Assembly: GCA_964399625.1 (NCBI GenBank)
Contig: CAYNSB010000003.1
Location: forward strand, 1 to 64,000
Length of the DNA stretch: 64,000 nucleotides
Reading direction: 5' to 3'
Source: CAYNSB01 sp964399625
Lineage (GTDB): Bacteria; Planctomycetota; Phycisphaerae; Phycisphaerales; UBA1924
Position numbers and translations under genes: made by a program. Under the pieces are notes generated by a model. That model did no database searches. It saw only the letters and a program-made list of their open reading frames with translations, and was not told the DNA's origin. The first letter of the stretch is position 1, and the number at the start of each line of letters is the position of its first letter. Of the stretch, positions 7,439-14,457 are shown piece by piece.

Positions 7439-8461
7439 ATGAAACTCAATTCCACCGCACGCACGATGCTCGCCCTCGCCGGGCTCGCCGTGGGCGTCCT
7501 CGCCCTGTCGATGATCAAGTCCAACTTCCCGCCCTCGTCGATGGCCGGGCCCACGACCTCCGGCACGAGCGGCACGTCGTCGGGCACGACCAAGGACCCC
7601 TACGCGAACCTCGCGCCCACGATGGACCTGGTCGCGACGATCCGCGACTTCAAGGGCAAGGCCGAGTCGGGCGGGCACCCGGACTTCGAGTCCTTCGGCA
7701 ACAACACGGCCCGCGTCGGGCTCGTGAAGGACACGCTCGACAGCGACGCCAAGCCCGTGATGAACTCGACCGTGGGCAAGGGCGACATCACCACGGAGTA
7801 CCTGGACTCGCAGGGGCACGCGATCCCGCCGTTCCTCTACGCCGACGCGACGCTGCTCTCGGCCGTCCGCGCCGTCGCCGACGGACGCGTCGCCTACTTC
7901 AACGACACCAAGGGCGTGGTGACGGCCCGCACCGGCGCGATGCTCACCAGCGCCCAGCGCTTCAGCCAGTGGTACCGCGACGTGCCGGGCGTGAACACCT
8001 CCAGCGCGCTCAAGATCACCCTCAAGCGCCAGCCCAACTCGAACCGGTACCTCTTCGATTCGGCCGTGGACGAGCCGTACCACACCAAGGGCGGTTTCTT
8101 CCCGATCGACGGGCAGGGGTACGGCAACTTCGGCACCTCCGGTCACAACTTCCACTTCACCACGGAGGTGACCGCGAACTTTGTCTACGAGGCGGGCAAG
8201 GGGCAGCTCTTCCGCTTCACGGGCGATGACGATGTGTGGGTCTTCATCGACAACAAGCTCGTGCTCGACCTGGGCGGGCTCCACCCCAAGCGCGAGCAGT
8301 GGCTCGAGCTCGACCGCATCCCGTGGCTCGAGAACGGCGGGCTCTACACGATGAAGATCTTCCACGCCGAACGCCACACCACCGAGTCCAACTTCCGCAT
8401 CGAGACGACGATCAAGTTCCGCAAGGTCGAGCCGCCCCCGACCGGCCCGCTCGCCGATTGA
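7439..8461 (+). CDS. Secreted fibro-slime domain protein, copy 2
   Basis: A 340-residue paralogue of the preceding gene with the same order of blocks: ATIRDFKGKAESGGHPDFE near 62-80, FSQWYRDVPGVN, FFPIDGQGYGNFGTSGHNFHF, RFTGDDDVWVFIDNKLVLDLGG and IFHAERHTTESNFRIETTIKF. The N-terminal hydrophobic segment (MLALAGLAVGVLALSMI) may act as signal peptide or anchor, and a Thr/Ser/Gly linker separates it from the domain. AGGAG precedes ATG 7439. The middle region (about 100-170) diverges more than the core, which suggests different ligand specificity after a tandem duplication. A strong terminator follows. Confidence 0.85.
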   Translation: MKLNSTARTMLALAGLAVGVLALSMIKSNFPPSSMAGPTTSGTSGTSSGTTKDPYANLAPTMDLVATIRDFKGKAESGGHPDFESFGNNTARVGLVKDTLDSDAKPVMNSTVGKGDITTEYLDSQGHAIPPFLYADATLLSAVRAVADGRVAYFNDTKGVVTARTGAMLTSAQRFSQWYRDVPGVNTSSALKITLKRQPNSNRYLFDSAVDEPYHTKGGFFPIDGQGYGNFGTSGHNFHFTTEVTANFVYEAGKGQLFRFTGDDDVWVFIDNKLVLDLGGLHPKREQWLELDRIPWLENGGLYTMKIFHAERHTTESNFRIETTIKFRKVEPPPTGPLAD

Positions 8462-8497
8462 CGCGCGGCTCCTCGCTCGCGGAACATCGACCCTTGG

Positions 8498-8529
8498 CAC
8501 GGGCCCGCGCGGGCCCGTGTCGTCTTTTT
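8498..8529 (+). terminator. Intrinsic terminator after the fibro-slime pair
   Basis: The 22-base perfect palindrome CACGGGCCCGC/GCGGGCCCGTG (8498-8519) is followed by TCGTCTTTTT. It ends the tandem fibro-slime unit. Confidence 0.8.
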
Positions 8530-8540
8530 GGACGCTCCCA

Positions 8541-8546
8541 TACGCT
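8541..8546 (+). promoter_or_regulatory. TACGCT -10 element, leaderless-type, for 8553
   Basis: TACGCT ends six bases before ATG 8553, and there is no Shine-Dalgarno sequence between them. The spacing fits transcription starting at or near the A of the start codon. Confidence 0.45.
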
Positions 8547-8552
8547 TGACGC

Positions 8553-9677
8553 ATGATCCGACCGCTCCTTCGTGCGCTCGCGTGCGTGCTCGTTGTCTGG
8601 ACGTCCGCGGGCGCCCAGACGCCCGAGGATGCCCCCCGCCTCCGCGAGCAGCTCCAGACGCTGCTGCGCTCGATGGAGGGCGCCGTGCGCGCCTCCGACG
8701 CCGACGCCTATCTCGCGCTCGTGGACCGGCGCGATCCCGAGTTCGCGCAGGAGCAGAAGAACTGGGCCGCGGACCTCAAGCCCCACCCGCCCACGCTGTA
8801 CGAGCTCTCCCTGGACGACCCGAGCGAGGGCCCCTCGCACGAGGCGCGGGCGCTGCTGACCACCGGGTGGCGCATGGGCGACGGCCCGCGACGCTCCGTC
8901 ACCTTCCTCGCGCGCTTCACGCACGGCGAGAGCGGATGGCTCTACGCGGGCGAGGCCTGGACCGGCGTCGAGGGCGATCGGGCCCTGGCGCTCTACCTGG
9001 CCCGGCGCGCCGGCGAGACCGCCAAGGACGTCGCGCGCGTGCTGCCCGGCGTGCGCGCGCACGTGCACGAGGGGTTCGAGTTCGGCGCCGATGAGCCGCT
9101 CGTCTCACGCACGCAGAAGGTCAAGCTCTACACGAGCATGGCCCACCTGCAGCACTCGATCTATCTCTCGTACACCGATCCGCTCTCGGGATGGAACGAG
9201 CCGGGCGAGGCGATCAAGATCCTCGTCCGCGAGGGCGGGCGCCCCGAGCGGACCGAGTCGCTGCTGGCCCACGAGTACGGGCACGTCGCGAGCTTTGCGC
9301 TGGGCGAGAAGATCAACGACGCGCCGTGGTGGGCGCTGGAGGGAATCGCCGAGCTCTGCGCCCAGCGGTACTCGGGCTCGTGGTTCGGCGCGGACCGCTC
9401 CTGCCGCGCCTGGGCCAAGACCGACGCGATCACCGACTGGGACAAGCTCGCGGACTTCAAGGGCGAGGCGCTCAAGCACCAGCACGCCGTCTACACCCAG
9501 GGGCACCACATGCTCGGGTACATCACCCAGCGGTGGGGGCGCCCCGGGCGGAACGCCTGGCTGCGGGCGCTGGCGCAGGGCAAGACGCTGGACGAAGCGA
9601 CGCGCGCGGCGCTCTCGATGCCGTTCGATCAGCTCGATCGCGAGTGGCGGGCGAGCCTGGTCGCGCCCGAGAAGTGA
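8553..9677 (+). CDS. Secreted MA-type (gluzincin-like) metallopeptidase
   Basis: A 374-residue protein with a signal peptide (LLRALACVLVVWTSAGAQ) and a region of about 160 residues that may resemble NTF2-like or nuclear-transport-factor folds. The catalytic part carries HEYGHVASF at about 243-251 (HExxH zinc motif) and, some 20 residues later, WWALEGIAEL, whose Glu is the third zinc ligand of gluzincins. This is the peptidase MA-like arrangement (PF13485-type). HAVYTQGHHMLGYI further on is typical of the helical C-terminal subdomain. It should be extracytoplasmic. The gene is monocistronic, converging on 9696-10496 with 18 bp between stops. Confidence 0.75.
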   Translation: MIRPLLRALACVLVVWTSAGAQTPEDAPRLREQLQTLLRSMEGAVRASDADAYLALVDRRDPEFAQEQKNWAADLKPHPPTLYELSLDDPSEGPSHEARALLTTGWRMGDGPRRSVTFLARFTHGESGWLYAGEAWTGVEGDRALALYLARRAGETAKDVARVLPGVRAHVHEGFEFGADEPLVSRTQKVKLYTSMAHLQHSIYLSYTDPLSGWNEPGEAIKILVREGGRPERTESLLAHEYGHVASFALGEKINDAPWWALEGIAELCAQRYSGSWFGADRSCRAWAKTDAITDWDKLADFKGEALKHQHAVYTQGHHMLGYITQRWGRPGRNAWLRALAQGKTLDEATRAALSMPFDQLDREWRASLVAPEK

Positions 9678-9695
9678 ACCGACGCCACGCGCGTG

Positions 9696-10496
9696 TCACG
9701 GCGCGGGGCGGGGGCCCGTCATGCGCGCCAGGGCCCGCTGCGCGATCGCGCCCAGCACGCCCAGCACGATCAGCGTGAGCGCGATCCCGATGGCGAGCCA
9801 CCACCACGGGCGCTGCTGCTTCATCGCCTCGCCCACGTCGATCGTGCGGAACTGCGACGCGATGTAGAGCACCAGCCCGGTCCTGGGCGCCATGCCCACC
9901 AGCGAGCCCGCGAGGTACGCCGAGATCGGCACGCGCACGCTCGTGAGCACGAGGTTCGTCAGCGCGAAGGGCGAGTTGGGCGGGAGACGAACGAGCGTGA
10001 CGATGCCGAACGTCTTGCCCCAGCTCCCTCCCACGAGCGCATCGCGCACGGCCTGCCAACGCGGGTGCTGGCGCAGCAGCTCCATCACGCGATCGCGCGA
10101 GGCGAGGCGCGCGATCAGGAAGCCGACCACCGCGCCGCCGGCGTACCCCGCCAGCGCCGCGGGAAGTCCCAGCGCAAACCCAAAGGCCCACCCGCCCAGG
10201 ATCGCCGCGGCGTAGGTCGGCACGAGCCCCGCGCCCGCCAGCAGCGCAAAGCCCACCGCGTACATCACCAGCCCCTGCTCCTCGTGCCCGCGGAGCCACT
10301 GTCCGATCGTGCTGATGTAGGTGTACAGCAGAACGGAGAGCAGCCCGGGCAGCGAGGTCCACGCCACGCCCAGCACGCCCGCAGGCCCCAGCCTCTTGAG
10401 CACCTCCCACGCGCGATCCATCGATGAAGGAGCGCTCGTGTCGGCCGTGGATGGTGGGGGCTGGTCGCTCATCGGGGCGGCAACATTAGCGTCCAT
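9696..10496 (-). CDS. TVP38/TMEM64 family membrane protein (VTT domain)
   Basis: A 266-residue polytopic protein with five or six hydrophobic segments. The VTT (SNARE-associated) core is visible: YAAAILGGWAFGFALGLP, then AGYAGGAVVGFLIARLASR, then VRLPPNSPFALTNLVL with the family's R-x-x-P, then VPISAYLAGSLVGMAPRTG. DedA/TVP38 relatives are implicated in lipid scrambling or undecaprenyl-phosphate recycling; the specific role here is unknown. The start is uncertain: ATG 10496 has GGTGA close by, and an in-frame ATG at 10472 (MSDQPPP) is also possible. It is transcribed divergently from the MBL-fold gene. Confidence 0.8.
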   Translation of the reverse strand: MDANVAAPMSDQPPPSTADTSAPSSMDRAWEVLKRLGPAGVLGVAWTSLPGLLSVLLYTYISTIGQWLRGHEEQGLVMYAVGFALLAGAGLVPTYAAAILGGWAFGFALGLPAALAGYAGGAVVGFLIARLASRDRVMELLRQHPRWQAVRDALVGGSWGKTFGIVTLVRLPPNSPFALTNLVLTSVRVPISAYLAGSLVGMAPRTGLVLYIASQFRTIDVGEAMKQQRPWWWLAIGIALTLIVLGVLGAIAQRALARMTGPRPAP

Positions 10497-10502
10497 TCAC
10501 CG

Positions 10503-10530
10503 TGGACCATCGCCGCACTTCCGCTAGCAT
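10503..10530 (+). promoter_or_regulatory. Candidate promoter TGGACC-N16-TAGCAT for the MBL-fold gene
   Basis: TGGACC at 10503-10508 and TAGCAT at 10525-10530 are separated by 16 bases, about 75 bp before ATG 10604, in the divergent intergenic space. The match is partial. Confidence 0.4.
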
Positions 10531-10603
10531 GTGCCCGGCACGCGTCGTGCCCCCAACCCAGTTTCCAGCGTGGGCGACAGCCCCGCTCCGGAGGATTGCC
10601 GCG

Positions 10604-11545
10604 ATGATCCCCAAGCCCCCGCCCCGCGAGCCCGCGCCGGGCTTCCTCTACCTCCCGCCCTACCGCGTGCAGGGCACGTCCATCGCCGGCGAGGCCACCT
10701 GCATCCAGATTCCAGAGCTCGAGCTCTGCTTCGACATGGGCGAGTGCGTGCGTTTCGCGCTGGCGAGCCGTCACGTCGCGATCACCCACGGGCACATGGA
10801 CCACATCGGGGCCCTGGCGTACTACTGCTCGCAGCGTCGCTTCCAGGGCATGGGCACGGGCAAGATCATCTGCGACTCCCGCATCGCCAACGCCGTCAAG
10901 AAGATGATCGACGGCTTCGTCGATCTCGAGCAGCAGAAGACGCCCTACGACCTCATCACCGTCGAGCCCGAGAAGATGATCGAGGTGAAGCCCTCGGTGT
11001 GGCTGCGCGCGTTCCACACGGAGCACACGTCGCCGTCGATGGGGTACGTCGCGATCGAGAAGCGCTCCAAGCTCAAGCCCGAGTTTGCCGAGTACCCGCA
11101 GGAGAAGCTCAAGGAGCTCAAGGATCGCGGCGTGGAGATCACGCGGATCCTCGAGATCCCGCTCATCGCGTACATCGGGGACACGCTCCCGGGCCCGCAC
11201 CTGCTGCGCAACGACGTGCGCAAGGCCGAGATCATCATCTGCGAGTGCACCTTCTTCGAGCCCGAGCACCGCGAGCGTGCGAAGATTGGGATGCACATGC
11301 ACGTGGCGGACATCGCGGAGTGGCTCCGCGTGTGCGAGTGCAAGTCGATGGTGCTCACGCACATCTCGCGGCGGACGCACCTGGGCTTCGCGCGGGAGCA
11401 GCTCGTGCGCGCCGTGGGCCCCGAGCTCGCCCAGCGTGTCCACCTGCTCATGGACAACAAGACGAACCGCGAACGCTACGAGAAACAGGAGCTCGCCGCG
11501 GGAATCGTGCGTCCGCCCGCGCCAACCCACGCCCGCAGGGGATGA
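10604..11545 (+). CDS. Ribonuclease Z-like MBL-fold metallohydrolase
   Basis: A 313-residue protein beginning MIPKPPPREPAPGF, with GGAGG at 10590-10594 nine bases before the ATG. The metallo-beta-lactamase signature THGHMDHIGA is at 61-70 (His62, His64, Asp66, His67). Further ligands are FHTEHTSPSMGY near 137-148 and LTHISRRTH near 265. This is the RNase Z/ElaC-type layout, although the overall sequence is divergent and resembles RNase Z-like hydrolases of unknown substrate more than true tRNase Z. An in-frame extension to 10502 exists but lacks a ribosome-binding site. It lies directly upstream of dnaA with its own stop 172 bp before the dnaA start. Confidence 0.8.
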   Translation: MIPKPPPREPAPGFLYLPPYRVQGTSIAGEATCIQIPELELCFDMGECVRFALASRHVAITHGHMDHIGALAYYCSQRRFQGMGTGKIICDSRIANAVKKMIDGFVDLEQQKTPYDLITVEPEKMIEVKPSVWLRAFHTEHTSPSMGYVAIEKRSKLKPEFAEYPQEKLKELKDRGVEITRILEIPLIAYIGDTLPGPHLLRNDVRKAEIIICECTFFEPEHRERAKIGMHMHVADIAEWLRVCECKSMVLTHISRRTHLGFAREQLVRAVGPELAQRVHLLMDNKTNRERYEKQELAAGIVRPPAPTHARRG

Positions 11546-11580
11546 TGCGCGATCGCGGGCCCAAGCACGCGCGCCGATGG

Positions 11581-11609
11581 TTGACATCGACCCGCACCGC
11601 CGGTACGTT
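11581..11609 (+). promoter_or_regulatory. dnaA promoter, TTGACA-N17-TACGTT
   Basis: A consensus -35 TTGACA (11581-11586), a 17-base spacer and a -10 TACGTT (11604-11609) lie about 110 bp upstream of dnaA. ATCCACA within GCGATCCACAGG (about 11627-11638), just downstream, resembles a DnaA box with two mismatches and could mediate autoregulation. Confidence 0.7.
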
Positions 11610-11717
11610 TGCCTCGCTCGTGTCGAGCGATCCACAGGTGGTGCACAGCGGCGCTCCCGCGTTGGTGGCGCGGGCCGGGGTGTTCCATCGTCGTTCCACG
11701 GGCCCAAGGGTGTAACC

Positions 11718-13142
11718 GTGCCCTCGCCATCCAACTCCAACCCGAACGCCCCGCGTCAGGGCATGAACGAGCACGACGCGCGCGTCTGGCGTGAGCTCCT
11801 CGCGCACATACGGAAGAACCACCCCGCCATCGCCCGCCAGTGGTTCGACGAACTCGCCGCGCTCGGGCTCGACACGGGCGTCCTGCGCGTGCGTGCCCGC
11901 TCGGTCCGCCATCGCGACTACCTCCAGAAGCAGTGCCTGCAGCAGTTCAACGACGCCCTGCAGGCCGTCACCGGACGCCTCTCGACCGTTCGCTTCCTCG
12001 CCCCCGAGGATGCCGATGATCTCGCGAGCGCTCCGGGCTTCTCCGGGCTGGCGCCCGCGCCCGTGGTGGTCTCGCCCGGCACGCCCGATGCCCAGGTTCG
12101 ACGCGACGCGCTGGTCATCAATCCCGACAACACCTTCGACAACTTCGTCATCGGGCACTCCAACCGCATCGCCCATGCCGCGGCGCTGGGCATCGTGGAC
12201 CGCCCCGGGCAGGGGATGAACCCCCTGTTCATCCACGGCGGTGTGGGTCTGGGCAAGACGCACCTGCTCCAGGCGACGTGCCTGCGCATCCTCGAAGCCC
12301 GTCCGGGCACCGATCTCTACTACCTGTCGTGCGAGAGCTTCGTCACGCAATACCTGGAGTGCCTCCAGCAGGGGCGCATGTCCGAGTTCCGCCACAAGTT
12401 CCGCGATGTGGACGTGCTCGCGATCGACGACATCCACTTCCTCGCCTCCAAGGAATCGAGCCAGGAAGAGTTCTTCCACACGTTCAATGAGCTGCACACC
12501 GCCGGGCGCCAGATCATCCTGTCCTCCGACGCCGCGCCCGAGGACATCCCGCAGCTCCAGTCGCGCCTGGTCTCGCGCTTCAAGCAGGGCATGGTGGCGC
12601 AGGTCGAGGCGCCCAACCTCGAGACCCGCATCGCGATCGTGAAGCAGAAGGCCGAGCTTCGCGGCATCGCCCTCCCCGACGACATCGCCCAGCACATCGC
12701 CGCGCGCATCGACACCAACATCCGCGAGCTGGAGGGGGCCATCACCCGCCTGCAGATGCAGTCCATCGTCGAGAAGCGGTCCCCCGATCTGGCGATGGCG
12801 CGCCAGGTCCTGGGCGAGATCGCCCCCCGGATCGCGGGCGAGCCGACCATCCACGCCGTCATCCGCGTCGTCACGGACTTCTACGGCGTGCGCGTGCCGG
12901 ACCTGCAGTCCAAGCGGCGGTACCGTTCGATCACCACACCACGACAGGTGTGCATGTACCTCGCTCGCCGGCACACGCGCCACTCGCTCGAGGAGATCGG
13001 CGGGCACTTCGGCGGACGCGACCACACCACGGTCATGCACGCGGTGCAGACGGTCGAGGAGCGGCGGAAGCTCAGCCCGACGTTCGACCAGGAGGTCGCG
13101 GCGCTGGACCATCGCATCGGCATCGCCGAGCGCCTCGCGTAG
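11718..13142 (+). CDS. dnaA: Chromosomal replication initiator DnaA
   Basis: A 474-residue DnaA. I choose GTG 11718 because AAGGG at 11706-11710 lies seven bases upstream; ATG 11763 (459 residues) is the alternative. Domain I (about 16-95) has the expected WRELLAHIRKN...ARQWFDEL pattern but is divergent. Domain III carries Walker A FIHGGVGLGKTHLLQ (about 172-186), Walker B VLAIDDIHFLA (about 233-243) and the sensor II/arginine region NIRELEGAITRL. Domain IV ends with CMYLARRHTRHSLEEIGGHF and GGRDHTTVMHA, the DnaA-box-recognising helix-turn-helix and loop. It binds origin DnaA boxes and melts oriC. A consensus promoter lies upstream, and the 450 bp after it is non-coding and may be the origin. 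dnaN lies 7.5 kb away in the opposite orientation. Confidence 0.96.
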   Translation: MPSPSNSNPNAPRQGMNEHDARVWRELLAHIRKNHPAIARQWFDELAALGLDTGVLRVRARSVRHRDYLQKQCLQQFNDALQAVTGRLSTVRFLAPEDADDLASAPGFSGLAPAPVVVSPGTPDAQVRRDALVINPDNTFDNFVIGHSNRIAHAAALGIVDRPGQGMNPLFIHGGVGLGKTHLLQATCLRILEARPGTDLYYLSCESFVTQYLECLQQGRMSEFRHKFRDVDVLAIDDIHFLASKESSQEEFFHTFNELHTAGRQIILSSDAAPEDIPQLQSRLVSRFKQGMVAQVEAPNLETRIAIVKQKAELRGIALPDDIAQHIAARIDTNIRELEGAITRLQMQSIVEKRSPDLAMARQVLGEIAPRIAGEPTIHAVIRVVTDFYGVRVPDLQSKRRYRSITTPRQVCMYLARRHTRHSLEEIGGHFGGRDHTTVMHAVQTVEERRKLSPTFDQEVAALDHRIGIAERLA

Positions 13143-13592
13143 GCGCGTGCGCATCCCTTGTGGGCGATGGGCCAGACCCCCAAGGAGTTGAGGTCCGCGC
13201 CTTGCGATAACAACCGACAGGCTCGCGTGGACCACCTGTGGGAAACGAGACGGTTCGAGTCGAGTGATGTCAGCCGTTTCGCGGCGCGGCGCAGGATCGG
13301 CGCTGGGCCCCAGCGAGCGGCCGAGCGCCGACGCTCGTAAGCGACATCGGAACGCCAGGCTCTGCACATCTCCGTTTGTGCGCAGATGCCTGTGAGTGCT
13401 CGGGTTACATCGTGTTGTTCGCGGCCATCCACAATCCGACAGGGTGGATTGATACGACGACGATGGATTGATCTCTTCATCAAGAAGAAGAACACAGAGC
13501 GACGCACGCACGGAGCGAGCACGCGAACCGGTGTGCGAGCGAAGGCCCGTTGTGAATTATGCGTGGGAAAGCTGCGATTTGAGTCGGAGCGG
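13143..13592. other. 450-bp non-coding region after dnaA, candidate oriC
   Basis: No credible gene is seen between the convergent dnaA and mutM stops. The region has visibly lower GC than its surroundings, especially 13400-13500 and 13545-13590. DnaA-box-like 9-mers are TGTGAATTA at 13551-13559 (reverse complement TAATTCACA, one mismatch to TTATTCACA), TGTGGGAAA at 13237-13245 and CCATCCACA at 13425-13433 (two mismatches each). GGATTGAT occurs twice, at about 13445 and 13464, beside the A-rich AAGAAGAAGAACACAG. Position next to dnaA is the classical place for oriC. No terminator was seen. Confidence 0.4.
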
Positions 13593-14423
13593 TCATCGCT
13601 GACACTCGGGGCACCAGACGGTCGTCCGCTGGGCGAGGACGCGCGAACGCAGCCTGGTTGAGCACCGCGGGCAGGGCAGCCCGCCTCGCCCATACACCTG
13701 GTGGCGCGTCTGAGCGCCGCCGGCAGCGCCCGACGCCCCGGCGTAGTCGCGGATCGTCGAACCGCCCAGCGTGATCGCGCCCGCGAGCACGTCGCGGATG
13801 GCGCGGGCCAGGCGCGTCGCCTCGTCCGCGCTGGTTCTGCCCGCACGCCGTGAGGGGCGCAGGCGTGCGCGGAAGAGAGCCTCGTCGGCGTAGATGTTGC
13901 CCACGCCCGCGAGCACGCGCTGGTCCAGGAGCGCGGCCTTGATCGCCCGCCGCGTGGCCCGCAGACGTTCGGCAAGCGTGCGCGCGTCGATCGTCAGCGC
14001 GTCGGGCCCGAGGTCGCGCCAGAGCGTCCGCTCGAGCGTCCCGGCGTCTGGGAGTGTCCAGAGCCCGCCGAACCGGCGCGGGTCGCGGAAGCGCAGGCAC
14101 GAGCCATCGTCGAGCGCCCAGGTCGCGTGCACGTGCGTGAGCGGCTCGGGCGCATTGCCGGGCGGGTCGTGGCGGACCTGCCCGCTCATGCCCAGGTGGA
14201 CCACCATCGTGCGCCCGTCGGCGGCGATGATCGCCATCTGCTTCCCGCGCCGGATGAGGCGATCGATCGTCGCGCCCTGGAGCAGCGCCCGCGCGTCGGG
14301 CGTCCCGCGTTCGTGGTCGCTGGCGACATCGGCGCGGTGGAGCGTCGCGGCGCGCACGCGCGCGCCCACGAGCACGGGCTCCAGGCTCCGGCGCAGCGAC
14401 TCGACCTCGGGGAGTTCGGGCAC
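13593..14423 (-). CDS. mutM: Formamidopyrimidine-DNA glycosylase
   Basis: A 276-residue Fpg. The N-terminus MPELPEVE supplies the catalytic Pro2 and Glu3, after removal of the initiator encoded by GTG 14423. Lys at RGKQM (about 60) is the conserved beta-turn lysine, and GVGNIYADEALFRARLRPSR is the helix-two-turns-helix. The C-terminal zinc finger is intact: CPRC near 248 and CPEC near 272, ending QR. It excises 8-oxoguanine and formamidopyrimidines. It has its own promoter within the 28-bp gap after bamA and converges on dnaA. Confidence 0.96.
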   Translation of the reverse strand: MPELPEVESLRRSLEPVLVGARVRAATLHRADVASDHERGTPDARALLQGATIDRLIRRGKQMAIIAADGRTMVVHLGMSGQVRHDPPGNAPEPLTHVHATWALDDGSCLRFRDPRRFGGLWTLPDAGTLERTLWRDLGPDALTIDARTLAERLRATRRAIKAALLDQRVLAGVGNIYADEALFRARLRPSRRAGRTSADEATRLARAIRDVLAGAITLGGSTIRDYAGASGAAGGAQTRHQVYGRGGLPCPRCSTRLRSRVLAQRTTVWCPECQR

Positions 14424-14428
14424 GCGCG

Positions 14429-14457
14429 ACTGTAGATGGGGGCGCGGGGGCTCAGAA
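14429..14457 (-). promoter_or_regulatory. mutM promoter, TTCTGA-N17-TACAGT, leaderless-type
   Basis: On the minus strand TTCTGA (14452-14457), overlapping the bamA stop codon, is 17 bases from TACAGT (14429-14434), which ends five bases before GTG 14423. There is no room for a Shine-Dalgarno site. Confidence 0.5.

Noticed and set aside
6017..8554. Long minus-strand open frame opposite the fibro-slime genes
   Set aside because: Shadow of two genes with signal peptides, strong ribosome-binding sites and conserved domain blocks.
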